Of a stretch of 16,438 nt of DNA, positions 6,218 through 14,447 are shown piece after piece. The stretch's first letter is position 1; the number at the start of each line of letters is the position of its first letter. The position numbers and the translations under genes were made by a program. The DNA comes from Gammaproteobacteria bacterium. GTDB taxonomy: Bacteria > Pseudomonadota > Gammaproteobacteria > Chromatiales > Chromatiaceae. The stretch lies in NCBI GenBank assembly GCA_030620735.1, contig JAUXDV010000013.1, forward strand, positions 1 to 16,438, in the 5' to 3' direction. The notes under the pieces are model-generated. The model made no database searches, was not told the DNA's origin, and saw nothing but the letters and a program-made list of their open reading frames with translations.

Positions 6218-7006
6218 TCAAGCCTTTTTCCCCGGCGGCTGCTTGCGGGTGAAAGTCCACTGCTTGTCATCTGAATCCGCCTTTGAAAACCGGTAGCCGC
6301 CCCGCCTGAACGCCTTGATGCCTTCAGGAGTTTCAATCCTGTTGCGCAGTATAAAGTCCGTCATCATGCCGCGCGCGCGTTTTGCAAAAATAGCGATGAC
6401 GCGGGTTTTTCCCTCTTTGGTCTCCTTGAAATTGATCGTCAGCAGGCGCCCTTTCAACAGTTTCGGCTTGACCGACCTGAAATATTCGTTGGAAGCGAGG
6501 TTGATGAGAACAGGCTCCTGCTGCTGCTCCAGCAGCTCATTGAGGCTGTCGGTAATTCGCTCTCCCCAGAACTGGTAGAGATTACTCCCTCCCGGATTAG
6601 CCAGTTTAGTCTTCATCTCCAGGCGATAGGGCTGGATCAGGTCGAGCGGACGCAGGGCGCCATAGAGTCCTGAAAGAATACGCAGATGCTGCTGCGCATA
6701 CTGCAAATCATCCTCGCTGTAGGCATCCACCTCGATACCGCTATAGACATCCCCCTTGAATGCAAACAGCGCCTGCTTGGCATTCTGCAAGGTAAACGGG
6801 GTGGAGAATGATCGATAACGATCGACATTCAGATTGGCGATATTCTCACTGATATCCATCAATTCCCGCAGCGCAGCGGGGCCAACTTTGCGCAGTTCGT
6901 CGATCAGCACCCGGGAATCCGCGAGTTGATCGGGCTGAGTGCTGGCAACAGTTTCTGCAGCGGTTTCAAACTCCTGCCCTTTGGACGGAGAGAGTGTAAT
7001 GATCAT
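6218..7006 (-). CDS. yaaA: Peroxide stress protein YaaA (DUF328)
   Basis: The 262-residue protein has the usual family length. It begins MIITLSPSKGQEFE, contains ALFAFKGDVYSGIEV, then LRILSGLYGALRPLDLIQPY with RLEMKTKL, and LINLASNEYFRSVKPK, all typical of YaaA/DUF328. In E. coli YaaA is induced by OxyR and lowers intracellular free iron under hydrogen peroxide stress, protecting DNA and proteins; it also binds DNA. GGAGGA lies eight bases upstream of the ATG. A TACAAT hexamer at 7056-7051 on the minus strand could be a -10 box but lacks a clear partner. It diverges from the Bat operon. No OxyR site is identifiable by eye. Confidence 0.95.
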   Translation of the reverse strand: MIITLSPSKGQEFETAAETVASTQPDQLADSRVLIDELRKVGPAALRELMDISENIANLNVDRYRSFSTPFTLQNAKQALFAFKGDVYSGIEVDAYSEDDLQYAQQHLRILSGLYGALRPLDLIQPYRLEMKTKLANPGGSNLYQFWGERITDSLNELLEQQQEPVLINLASNEYFRSVKPKLLKGRLLTINFKETKEGKTRVIAIFAKRARGMMTDFILRNRIETPEGIKAFRRGGYRFSKADSDDKQWTFTRKQPPGKKA

Positions 7007-7143
7007 GTATCCTATCCTCCCGTGAGGAGTTCATCGAAAAAGGTGGGATTGTACCCCAGGAAGCTGTGATCAAGACTACCTTTTAACTGCAGGTATTGAT
7101 AAGATCACAACCCTAGCGATTCAGCAATAGTCAACGGAGTCCC

Positions 7144-8115
7144 ATGTCTCAAATCAGCACTTTCCAGAAACTCGAACAGTGGCTTCAGCAACAGGTAATC
7201 GGCCAGCCAACACTTGTCAATCGACTGCTCATTGCACTGCTGGCGGATGGACATTTACTGGTCGAGGGCGCCCCCGGTCTTGCCAAGACACGCGCAATTC
7301 ATGTCCTTGGACAGCATCTGGAAAGCGACTATCAGCGCATTCAGTTTACGCCGGATCTGATGCCGGCGGATATCACCGGCACAGACATCTTCTCCCAGCA
7401 GGAGGGGAAATTCCACTTTCAGCCCGGGCCGCTGTTTCACAACCTGATCCTCGCGGACGAGATTAACCGCGCGCCGGCAAAGGTGCAGTCGGCGCTGCTG
7501 GAAGCGATGGCCGAAAGGCAGGTCACTGTCGCCGGGGTGACTCGCAAGCTTCCCGACCCATTCCTCGTCATGGCCACGCAAAACCCGATCGAGCAGGAGG
7601 GAACATACCCGCTGCCCGAGGCGCAGCTTGACCGTTTTCTCATGCATGTGACAGTTGACTACCCGGAGAGGGAGCACGAGAAGCAGATACTGCACCTGGT
7701 GCGCGGCGAGGTGCGCGAGCAGCTTGCTGACGAGGCGCCCGCAGAGAGAGGCGTCGTTACCCGCGATGATATCCGTGTCGCCCGCCAACAGGTCATCGAG
7801 ACCTACCTCTCGCAGCCTGTCGAGGATTACCTGATTCAACTGGTGCTGGCGACGCGCAAACCTGAAACCTATGGCGAAGATCTTGCCGGATGGATCTCGT
7901 GGGGCGCCAGCCCGCGTGCAACCCTGGCGCTGGACCGCTGCTCGCGTGCCCGCGCCTGGCTTGCCGGACGCGACTATGTCGGGCCGGAAGATGTGCAGGA
8001 AATCGCACATGATGTATTGCGTCACCGCCTGCTGCTCAACTATGAGGCAGAAGCCGAAGGCATCACCACCGATCATGTCATTGACCGCCTGCTGGAGAAA
8101 ATCGCAGTCCCATGA
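7144..8115 (+). CDS. moxR: MoxR-family AAA+ ATPase
   Basis: The 323-residue protein carries a Walker A motif GAPGLAKT (42-49), a Walker B with Asp105-Glu106 (LILADEINRAPAK), sensor 1 at ATQNP (144-148) and the family stretch EQEGTYPLPEAQLDRFLMHV. This is the MoxR subgroup of AAA+ proteins, cytoplasmic ATPases that act as chaperones for the assembly or activation of VWA-domain partners. CGGAG precedes the ATG. It is the first gene of the Bat operon, and its stop overlaps the start of the DUF58 gene (ATGA). Its partners here are the VWA proteins encoded downstream. The family is certain; the substrate complex is inferred from context. Confidence 0.95.
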   Translation: MSQISTFQKLEQWLQQQVIGQPTLVNRLLIALLADGHLLVEGAPGLAKTRAIHVLGQHLESDYQRIQFTPDLMPADITGTDIFSQQEGKFHFQPGPLFHNLILADEINRAPAKVQSALLEAMAERQVTVAGVTRKLPDPFLVMATQNPIEQEGTYPLPEAQLDRFLMHVTVDYPEREHEKQILHLVRGEVREQLADEAPAERGVVTRDDIRVARQQVIETYLSQPVEDYLIQLVLATRKPETYGEDLAGWISWGASPRATLALDRCSRARAWLAGRDYVGPEDVQEIAHDVLRHRLLLNYEAEAEGITTDHVIDRLLEKIAVP

Positions 8116-9065
8116 CGGCAATCTCCAGCAAGACTCTTGCGCCTGAATTAGATGGTGTCGTCTCGGTGTCGCTGCAGTCACTGATTCGCCTCGGCGGCAA
8201 GGCGCAGCACCTGACCTCTCCGAGAAGCATCATTCGCGCCTCGCTGCAGGGACTGCATCTCTCCCCTTTCAAGGGACGCGGCATGGATTTTGCCGAAACC
8301 CGCCCCTACGAGGATGGTGACGATGTGCGCAACCTGGACTGGCGCGTCACGGCGCGCAGCGGCAAGCTGCACACCAAGCTTTTTCAGGAGGAGCGCGAAC
8401 GGCCGGTGCTGCTGTGCGTCGATCTGCAGCCGCCGATGTTTTTTGCCACGCGCGGCGTCTTCAAATCTGTCATCGCTGCACAAGCGGCCGCACTGCTGGC
8501 ATGGAACGCATGGAAGGCTGGCGACCGTGTCGGCGGACTGATTTTTGATGGCGAAAACATTCACGAAGTGCGGCCGCTGAGAAACCGTTCGCGGCTGCTG
8601 CACCTGTTGAAGATGATCAGTGAAGCTACGCTGCGCCATCCCCCGGCGCTAACACCGCAAGCTCAAACACAGCAGTTATCAGAAGCACTGAGCAACCTTC
8701 GCCGTGTCATCACTCCCGGCTCACGGATTTTCCTGTTGAGTGATTTTCACGGCATCGATGCAGTTGTGCGCAAACAACTTGCCGTACTGGCGCGGCGCAG
8801 CGATCTTTATCTGTTAATGATCAGCGATCCCATGGAGCAGCAGTTTCCCGCGGCCGGTCAATGGCGAGTAACCGACGGCAGACGTTTTCTGCAGCTCGAC
8901 TTCTCGCGGAAAAAAGCGCGTATCAACTATCAACAGCAGTCAGCCTCCAGGGTGGAGCAACTGCAGCAACTCGCTCATCAACACCACTTCTCGCTGATTC
9001 ATCTGTCAACACAGGATGACATCTTCCTGACCCTGCAGCAGCACCTGGCAGAACGCAACCGATGA
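8112..9065 (+). CDS. DUF58 domain protein of the Bat operon
   Basis: The 317-residue soluble protein carries the DUF58 core at about residues 55-82: GRGMDFAETRPYEDGDD then VRNLDWRVTARSGKL, with conserved Arg64-x-Tyr66, Gly69-Asp70 and Asp76-Trp77. After this comes a VWA-like fold beginning VLLCVDLQPPM, in which the metal-binding D-x-S-x-S is reduced to Asp104 only, so it probably does not bind metal as a true VWA does. No signal or membrane segment is seen. DUF58 proteins accompany MoxR ATPases almost universally. It overlaps moxR by four bases and the next gene by four bases. Confidence 0.92.
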   Translation: MTAISSKTLAPELDGVVSVSLQSLIRLGGKAQHLTSPRSIIRASLQGLHLSPFKGRGMDFAETRPYEDGDDVRNLDWRVTARSGKLHTKLFQEERERPVLLCVDLQPPMFFATRGVFKSVIAAQAAALLAWNAWKAGDRVGGLIFDGENIHEVRPLRNRSRLLHLLKMISEATLRHPPALTPQAQTQQLSEALSNLRRVITPGSRIFLLSDFHGIDAVVRKQLAVLARRSDLYLLMISDPMEQQFPAAGQWRVTDGRRFLQLDFSRKKARINYQQQSASRVEQLQQLAHQHHFSLIHLSTQDDIFLTLQQHLAERNR

Positions 9066-9550
9066 ATGACGAACTCCCCCTGCGCGGTCCGGACATGCCC
9101 GACCCACTCGGTTGGTGGCCGCCTGCGCCGGGTTGGTGGATAGTGCTGATTGTGATGCTCATACTCACGCTGACCCTCAGGTGGTGGCTGATGCGCCCCC
9201 GCTCTGTCAACTACTGGGCCGAAGCACAAAAGCAGCTCAAACGGATTCAACGCACAACAGACGACCATCTGCTGCAGCTGCAGCAAATTTCATCACTGCT
9301 GCGCAGAATGGCGATCCTGCGTTTTGGCCGGGAAGAGAGCGCCAGTTTGACCGGCAATGCATGGCTGGAACTGCTCGACTCCGCCTGGCCCCGGGATGAC
9401 TTCTCAAGGGGAGCCGGCGTGCTGCTCGAAGACGCCCCCTACCGGAACCGCTCAGAGAGCAGCAACAGTGAACTTTTCAGCATAGCCGCTGATTGGCTGC
9501 AGTATCAGCAGGCTCCTCCAGCAGATGGGCAGGTAAAACAGGATGTTTGA
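9062..9550 (+). CDS. DUF4381 membrane protein of the Bat operon
   Basis: The 162-residue protein has a single strong membrane segment at about residues 22-42 (WWIVLIVMLILTLTLRWWLM), preceded by a proline- and tryptophan-rich N-terminus that includes PDPLGWWPPAPGWW. The soluble part holds a helical region (LLRRMAILRFGREESASLTG, then WLELLD). This arrangement is typical of DUF4381, found in Bat operons of proteobacteria between the DUF58 gene and batA. Its function is unknown; it probably bridges the cytoplasmic and membrane parts of the complex. The ATG overlaps the DUF58 stop (ATGA) and its own stop overlaps batA by eight bases. Confidence 0.85.
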   Translation: MNDELPLRGPDMPDPLGWWPPAPGWWIVLIVMLILTLTLRWWLMRPRSVNYWAEAQKQLKRIQRTTDDHLLQLQQISSLLRRMAILRFGREESASLTGNAWLELLDSAWPRDDFSRGAGVLLEDAPYRNRSESSNSELFSIAADWLQYQQAPPADGQVKQDV

Positions 9551-10520
9551 GTTCGCCTGGCCGTGGATGTTTCTGCTGCTGCCTCTGCCGCTGCTGATAT
9601 GGTATTTAGCACCTCCCCTCGCAGCCAGGCATGGCAGTGCGCTGCGCATCCCCTACCTGGATGACTTCTCAGCAGTCTCCGCAGATGAGATCAGTATCAA
9701 CAGCAGCAAACTGCCGCTGATACTGCTGCTGTTGGGCTGGCTGGCGCTGGTCACTGCGACTGCCCGCCCGGCCTGGGTTGGAGACCCTGTTGAAGTCAGC
9801 CGCTCGGGGCGTGACCTGATGCTGGCCATCGATCTCTCGGGGAGTATGGAGGAGAAAGATTTTCAATTGCGCGGTCGCAGAGTCGATCGCCTCACCGCAA
9901 CCAAGGCCGTTGCCGGAGAATTCATCAAAAAACGTGAGGGCGACCGCATCGGCCTGATCCTGTTCGGTGACCAGGCCTATTTGCAGACGCCACTGACCTT
10001 TGACCGTCACACAGTCCACCGCCTGCTGAATGAATCCGCTACGCGTTTAGCCGGTCGATCTACCGCGATAGGAGATGCTATCGGACTCGCCATCAAGCAA
10101 CTGCGCAAACAGGAGGATCGCCAGCAGGTATTGATCCTCATGACCGACGGAACCAATACAGCCGGACGCGTTGGCCCGCTCGAGGCGGCAAAAATGGCTG
10201 CGCAGGAGGGGTTGAAAATCTATACAGTCGGCATTGGCGCGATCCCCCGTGCGAGACGTGGACTATTCGGCATGCGCGCTGCAGGCAGATCTGATCTCGA
10301 TGAAAAGACGCTGAAAACCATTGCCAAAGAGACCGGCGGTCAATATTTCCGTGCGCATAATACCCGGGAATTTGCCCGCATCTATGAAGAACTCGATCGC
10401 CTCGAGCCCGTGGAGAAAGAGCTGGAGAGCTACCGCCCCCGGCGTGATCTGTTTCAGTGGCCACTGCTGCTGTTTATGTTGATAAGCGCCATCACACTGT
10501 GGTTGAGAAAAAGCCGGTGA
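9543..10520 (+). CDS. batA: BatA, membrane-anchored VWA-domain protein
   Basis: The 325-residue protein has two N-terminal membrane helices (about residues 7-23 and 57-73), a von Willebrand A domain starting DLMLAIDLSGSMEEKDF and a C-terminal helix (WPLLLFMLISAITLWL). The metal-binding MIDAS D-x-S-x-S is intact (Asp97, Ser99, Ser101), with the second loop at LMTDGTNTAGR. BatA and BatB homologues form periplasmic-facing complexes; in Bacteroides and Leptospira they have been linked to tolerance of oxygen or oxidants. The insertion GLFGMRAAGRSDLDEKTLK is family-like. It overlaps the previous gene by eight bases and the next by one. Confidence 0.93.
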   Translation: MFEFAWPWMFLLLPLPLLIWYLAPPLAARHGSALRIPYLDDFSAVSADEISINSSKLPLILLLLGWLALVTATARPAWVGDPVEVSRSGRDLMLAIDLSGSMEEKDFQLRGRRVDRLTATKAVAGEFIKKREGDRIGLILFGDQAYLQTPLTFDRHTVHRLLNESATRLAGRSTAIGDAIGLAIKQLRKQEDRQQVLILMTDGTNTAGRVGPLEAAKMAAQEGLKIYTVGIGAIPRARRGLFGMRAAGRSDLDEKTLKTIAKETGGQYFRAHNTREFARIYEELDRLEPVEKELESYRPRRDLFQWPLLLFMLISAITLWLRKSR

Positions 10521-12544
10521 TGCAGGATTTTATGCAAAATTTTCACTTCCTCTATCCCTGGTGGCTGCTCCTGCTGCCGCCGTTGGCGCTGCTGCTGTGG
10601 CAATTGCGGCGTTACCGTGGCGCCCCTGGAGGTGAGTGGAACAGGGTGGTCGATCCACGCCTGCAGCCCTACGTCATCATCCGCGGAGAGGCCGCTCAAA
10701 AAGATCGCACATGGTGGCTGATCGCCCTTGCAGGCGTCATCGCCATCACAGCACTTGCCGGCCCGGCATGGAAAAAGCAGCCCCAACCTGTGCACAAGCT
10801 GCAGTCTCCGCTGGTCATCCTGCTCGATCTCTCCTCATCGATGTATGCACAGGACCAGAAACCCAATCGTCTCACGCGCGCAAGATTCGAACTCTCCGAC
10901 CTGCTCGAGGCGCGTCGCGAGGGTCAGACCGCACTGATCGTTTTTGCCGGAGACGCCTTTGCCGTCACCCCGCTGACACAGGACAATGACACCATACTGG
11001 CGCAGGTCAAAGCCCTGTCGCCTGCAATCATGCCGGTGCCTGGAAGCCGCGCCGACCTGGCTCTGAAATCAGCCGAAAAACTATTTGAACAGGCCGGCTT
11101 CAGCAGTGGCGACATCCTGCTGTTGAGCGATGGAATCCCCAAACCGGCGCGGGCGGCAAACATCGCCAGAGGGCTCGCCGCCAAGGGCTTCGATCTCTCC
11201 ATCATCGGAATAGGCACGGAAAATGGCGCTCCCATACCTCTGCCGGGGGGAGGTTTTCTCAAGGACCGGCAGGGAAGCATGATCGTCGCAAAGCTGCAGA
11301 TGAAGCAACTGCGCCAGGTCGCTGATGCAGGCAACGGCATCGCCATCGAGGCGACACTGGATGACAGTGACCTGCAGCAGATGCTGTCGCGCTTCACACG
11401 CCATCAGAGCATGGCTGTCAGCGACTCCGAAGACCCTCTCCAGGCTCAATTGTGGCGCAACGAAGGCATCTGGCTGCTGTTGCTGCTGTTGCCGCTGGCT
11501 GCTATGACTTTCCGCCGCGGCTGGGCGCTGATGCTGGCATTTGTGATTCTGCAGCCAACGCCCTCCCATGCCGTCGAATGGCCCCGGCTGTGGCAGGATA
11601 TGTGGCTGCGCAGCGATCAGCAGGCGCAGCGTGCACTCCACTCAGGCAAGCCAGAGGATGCCGCTGAGAAATTCAGCGACCCCGCCAGCAGGGGTGTCGC
11701 CAACTACATGGCAAAAAAATATCAGCAGAGCGTCGAGGATCTGCAGCAAATCAAGAGCGTCAGCGCGAACTACAATCGCGGCAATGCGCTGGCCAGGCTC
11801 AAAAAGTACAAAGAGGCGATCGATGCATACGATCAGGCGATAAAAGAGGACAAAATACATGAAAACGCCATCTACAACCGCGAACTGGTAAAAAAGGAGC
11901 TGGAGAAACAGCAACAACAGCAGAAACAACAGGAGCAGCAGGATCCTGACAGTCGCCAGGACGACCAGGATCAACAGCAGTCGCAACAACAGGATAACAA
12001 AGAGAGTCAGGAGCAGGACGAACAGCAGCAACAGCAGGAGAAGGACGACCAGGAACAGGAATCGGAATCGCAACAGCAGTCTGATGAGAGCAAGGAGGAT
12101 CAGGAGCAGGAGTCGGAGTCGGATTCACAGCAGCAATCTGATCAAAACAAGGAGGATCAGGAGCAACAATCGGAATCACAGCAGCAGTCCGAAGAGAACA
12201 AGGAAGAGCAGCAATCTGATTCGCAGCAGGAGATGGAGCAACAGGCCGAACAGGAGCAATCACAAAAAGAACAGGCTCAGCAGCAGGAACAGCAGGATGA
12301 AGCCGAGAAAAACGAACAGCAACAGCAGGCTGCGGAACAACAGGCGAAAGAGAGGGAGATGGAGCAACAGGAGAGCGAGCAGCAACAAGGCCGGCAAGGC
12401 AGCCGCAAGCCGATGGACGAGCAGGAGCAGGCAAGTGAACAGTGGCTACGCCAGATACCGGATGACCCCGCCGGATTGTGGCGCCGCAAATTCGAATATC
12501 AATATCGCAAACGCAGAAGCGTTCCACAGGAGCAGTCGTGGTAA
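10520..12544 (+). CDS. batB: BatB VWA protein fused to TPRs and a long Gln/Glu/Ser-rich tail
   Basis: The 674-residue protein has two N-terminal helices (about 12-28 and 65-81), a VWA domain with intact MIDAS (Asp103, Ser105, Ser107 in LLDLSSSMYAQDQ), a membrane segment pair near 315-345, TPR repeats at about 366-462 (NRGNALARLKKYKEAIDAYD) and a low-complexity tail at about 464-640. The tail is almost only Gln, Glu, Ser, Asp, Lys and Asn and includes three tandem units of 16-19 residues. A conserved end, IPDDPAGLWRRKFEYQYRKR, follows, as in other BatB/BatC fusions. The ATG at 10520 overlaps the batA stop (TGATG); an ATG at 10532 preceded by AGGA is an alternative. The open frame upstream to 10457 lies inside batA and is not used. 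Confidence 0.92.
   Translation: MQDFMQNFHFLYPWWLLLLPPLALLLWQLRRYRGAPGGEWNRVVDPRLQPYVIIRGEAAQKDRTWWLIALAGVIAITALAGPAWKKQPQPVHKLQSPLVILLDLSSSMYAQDQKPNRLTRARFELSDLLEARREGQTALIVFAGDAFAVTPLTQDNDTILAQVKALSPAIMPVPGSRADLALKSAEKLFEQAGFSSGDILLLSDGIPKPARAANIARGLAAKGFDLSIIGIGTENGAPIPLPGGGFLKDRQGSMIVAKLQMKQLRQVADAGNGIAIEATLDDSDLQQMLSRFTRHQSMAVSDSEDPLQAQLWRNEGIWLLLLLLPLAAMTFRRGWALMLAFVILQPTPSHAVEWPRLWQDMWLRSDQQAQRALHSGKPEDAAEKFSDPASRGVANYMAKKYQQSVEDLQQIKSVSANYNRGNALARLKKYKEAIDAYDQAIKEDKIHENAIYNRELVKKELEKQQQQQKQQEQQDPDSRQDDQDQQQSQQQDNKESQEQDEQQQQQEKDDQEQESESQQQSDESKEDQEQESESDSQQQSDQNKEDQEQQSESQQQSEENKEEQQSDSQQEMEQQAEQEQSQKEQAQQQEQQDEAEKNEQQQQAAEQQAKEREMEQQESEQQQGRQGSRKPMDEQEQASEQWLRQIPDDPAGLWRRKFEYQYRKRRSVPQEQSW
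12059..12214 (+). repeat. Tandem in-frame repeat inside the BatB tail
   Basis: Three successive units lie at 12059-12109, 12110-12166 and 12167-12214. They encode ESESQQQSDESKEDQEQ, then ESESDSQQQSDQNKEDQEQ, then QSESQQQSEENKEEQQ. All length differences are multiples of three bases, so the frame is kept. The repeat lies inside the larger Gln-rich stretch (11909-12440) made of CAG, CAA, GAG and GAA codons and is likely to vary in copy number among strains. Confidence 0.85.
12528..12532 (+). promoter_or_regulatory. Ribosome binding site that decides a GTG start for batD
   Basis: AGGAG inside the batB coding end lies five bases before the GTG at 12538. That start gives a clean signal peptide, whereas an ATG at 12478 would add 20 polar residues before it. 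Confidence 0.7.
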
Positions 12545-14325
12545 TCAATCTATGTAGAACAGCTTTCTATCCAGTCACAGCACTCTTCATGCTGCTGTCT
12601 ATCTCATTGCCGCTGCAGGCGGCTGAGATCAAAGTGGCAGTCGACCATGATCCGGTGGGGCTGAACGAGACATTCACCCTCACCTATGAACTCGATCAAA
12701 GTCCCGACTCACCACCGGACTTCACACCGCTGCATGACAATTTCGACCTGCTCAACCAGGGGCAGAGCAGCAGTACCAGCTGGATCAACGGCAAGGTCAC
12801 TTCATCGATCAAATGGAAGCTGGTGCTGCGCCCGCTGCGCGCCGGCAAACTGAAGATTCCCCCGGTGCAGTTTGGCGCCGATGCCTCCAGCGCAATCGAG
12901 ATTACTGCTGTTGAGGCAGCCAAATTCCGTCCGCAGCGGGGCAGTGGCAGCGATCATATTGCCATCGAAGTCGAAGCTTCGCCCGAAAGCGCCTATGTCC
13001 AGCAGCAGATCATCTATACGATGCGGTTGTTGCTGAATACCAATATCAGCCGCGACTCAACGCTCAGCGCGCCACAACTGAAGGGAGCAAATGCAAACAT
13101 CCAGCAGATTGGAAAGGACACCCAGTACACGACACAGCGCAAAGGATCAAATTGGCAGGTGATCGAAAGACGTTATGCTGTAACGCCTCTGTCGAGCGGC
13201 GTAATCGATTTTGAGCCGGTCCATTTTGAAGGTCAACTGGTTCAGCAACAGCAGCAGCGTCCACAGCAGCAGTATGATCCGTTTTTCAATATGTTCAACA
13301 GCATGCGCGGCCCGGTCAAACATCTCTTCTCAGACCCGCTCAGCGTGGAAATCAAACCCCGGCCAACTGCTTTCAACGGAAAACTGTGGCTGCCTGCCAG
13401 CAAGATGGAGGTACTGGGTCAGTGGTCGATACCTCATGACGAACTGAAAACCGGAGAACCAGCCACCCTCACCATCACTGTCGCAGCAGACGGGCTCAGC
13501 GCCGAGCAACTGCCTGCGCTCGAGATCAGATTCCCCGCCGGTCTCAAATCCTACGACGACCAGCCGGAGCGCAGAGACGATGCCACCAAAAGCGGCATCA
13601 GGGGAGTGCTGCAGCAAAAAATTGCAGTGGTGCCGACCAAAGCCGGCAGCTACAGCATACCCGCCATAGAGATTCCCTGGTGGAACATCAACACCGACAA
13701 AATGGAGATCGCGCGCCTGGATGCTATCGACATCAAGGCTAGTGGGGCAGATGTCAGCGCTGCTGCCTCTCAGCCACAGAACAGTACGCCGCAGGCCGAG
13801 CAGCCCGTCTCTTCGCCTCAAATGGAATCCGCTGCTGCGCCGCAAACGGCTCAATGGTGGAAAATAGCAGCCCTGATCTTCGCGCTGCTGTGGATCCTGA
13901 GCATAGCCGTACTGTTGTGGTATTTCAAACTGCGCAAACCCGGCCCCCGCAAGCCGGTTGATGGCAATGGCCGCAAACCGCTGCTCGACAGCATCGAAGC
14001 AGCAACGCAGTTTGGAAAACAGCGGCGCAGAAAAGTGGTGCAGGCGGCGCGCAGCAATGACCCGCAGGCAACCCGCAACGCCCTGCTGAAATGGGGAGAG
14101 TCGGTTTTCCCCGAAGCACAGATCCACTCGCTCTCCAGCCTGGCACAGCAACTGGATGGCGCCCTGGCAACCGAAGTACAAACACTCAACCTGACGCTCT
14201 ACAGCATCGACCCCGGCGAGTGGTCAGGCGCACAACTCGCAGAGAGCATCCTCAACTGGCGCGAAGCCAAAAACCAGGATCAGCACAAGCAACAGGAACA
14301 ACTCCCTCCGCTGAACAAATTGTAA
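12538..14325 (+). CDS. batD: BatD, secreted and membrane-anchored Bat complex protein
   Basis: Starting at the GTG, the 595-residue protein has a signal peptide ending near LPLQAA (cut about residue 28), a long periplasmic region of beta-sandwich type and a C-terminal membrane helix at about 440-466 (KIAALIFALLWILSIAVLLW), followed by a cytoplasmic domain of about 125 residues. Family features include EIKVAVDHDPVGLNETFTLT, GKLKIPPVQFG, RRYAVTPLSSGVIDFEPV and TKAGSYSIPAIEIPWWN. A short Gln run near residue 235 interrupts the periplasmic part. BatD is the usual last gene of Bat operons and is thought to hold the VWA proteins at the membrane. It overlaps batB by seven bases. Confidence 0.92.
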   Translation: MVINLCRTAFYPVTALFMLLSISLPLQAAEIKVAVDHDPVGLNETFTLTYELDQSPDSPPDFTPLHDNFDLLNQGQSSSTSWINGKVTSSIKWKLVLRPLRAGKLKIPPVQFGADASSAIEITAVEAAKFRPQRGSGSDHIAIEVEASPESAYVQQQIIYTMRLLLNTNISRDSTLSAPQLKGANANIQQIGKDTQYTTQRKGSNWQVIERRYAVTPLSSGVIDFEPVHFEGQLVQQQQQRPQQQYDPFFNMFNSMRGPVKHLFSDPLSVEIKPRPTAFNGKLWLPASKMEVLGQWSIPHDELKTGEPATLTITVAADGLSAEQLPALEIRFPAGLKSYDDQPERRDDATKSGIRGVLQQKIAVVPTKAGSYSIPAIEIPWWNINTDKMEIARLDAIDIKASGADVSAAASQPQNSTPQAEQPVSSPQMESAAAPQTAQWWKIAALIFALLWILSIAVLLWYFKLRKPGPRKPVDGNGRKPLLDSIEAATQFGKQRRRKVVQAARSNDPQATRNALLKWGESVFPEAQIHSLSSLAQQLDGALATEVQTLNLTLYSIDPGEWSGAQLAESILNWREAKNQDQHKQQEQLPPLNKL

Positions 14326-14339
14326 AACTACTCTAACTG

Positions 14340-14433
14340 CGTCATTGCGAGCGCAGCGAAGCAATCTCATCTGATTGCCGCAATCTCCAGGCATCTCTTC
14401 AAATACATCAAGATTGCTTCGTTCCTCGCAATA
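14340..14433. repeat. Inverted repeat of the 'GTCATTGCGAGCG' type between batD and the thioesterase
   Basis: The left arm (14344-14367, starting ATTGCGAGCGCAGCGAAGCA) pairs with the right arm (14411-14432, starting AGATTGCTTCGTTCCTCGCA). GAAGCAATCT (14358-14367) and AGATTGCTTC (14411-14420) match perfectly; the rest has a two-base deletion and one substitution. Between them lies a small hairpin, GATTGC/GCAATC. The sequence matches the look of a very common scattered repeat ('cattgcgagcgcagcgaagcaatc'). It lies between convergent genes and could stop transcription in both directions. Confidence 0.75.
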
Positions 14434-14447
14434 ACCTGGTGAATGGT

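Noticed and set aside
7051..7074. TACAAT as a -10 box for yaaA with TTGATC as its -35
   Set aside because: The spacing is only 14 bases, too short for a normal sigma-70 promoter, and shifting the -35 gives a poor match.
7255..8181. A 308-residue minus-strand open frame opposite moxR
   Set aside because: It is antisense to an unmistakable AAA+ ATPase and has no recognisable domain or binding site.
12059..12214. The tandem units in batB considered as a CRISPR-like or minisatellite array
   Set aside because: Units are in frame, encode a low-complexity protein tail, are only 48-57 bases long with no unique spacers, and lie inside a clear gene.
11799..12548. A Pro/Ala/Val-rich 249-residue minus-strand open frame opposite the BatB tail
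   Set aside because: It arises from the absence of stop codons in the complement of the CAG/GAG-rich repeat, not from coding selection.
13330..14181. A 283-residue minus-strand open frame opposite batD
   Set aside because: batD is well supported by signal peptide, membrane helix and family motifs; the antisense frame has none.
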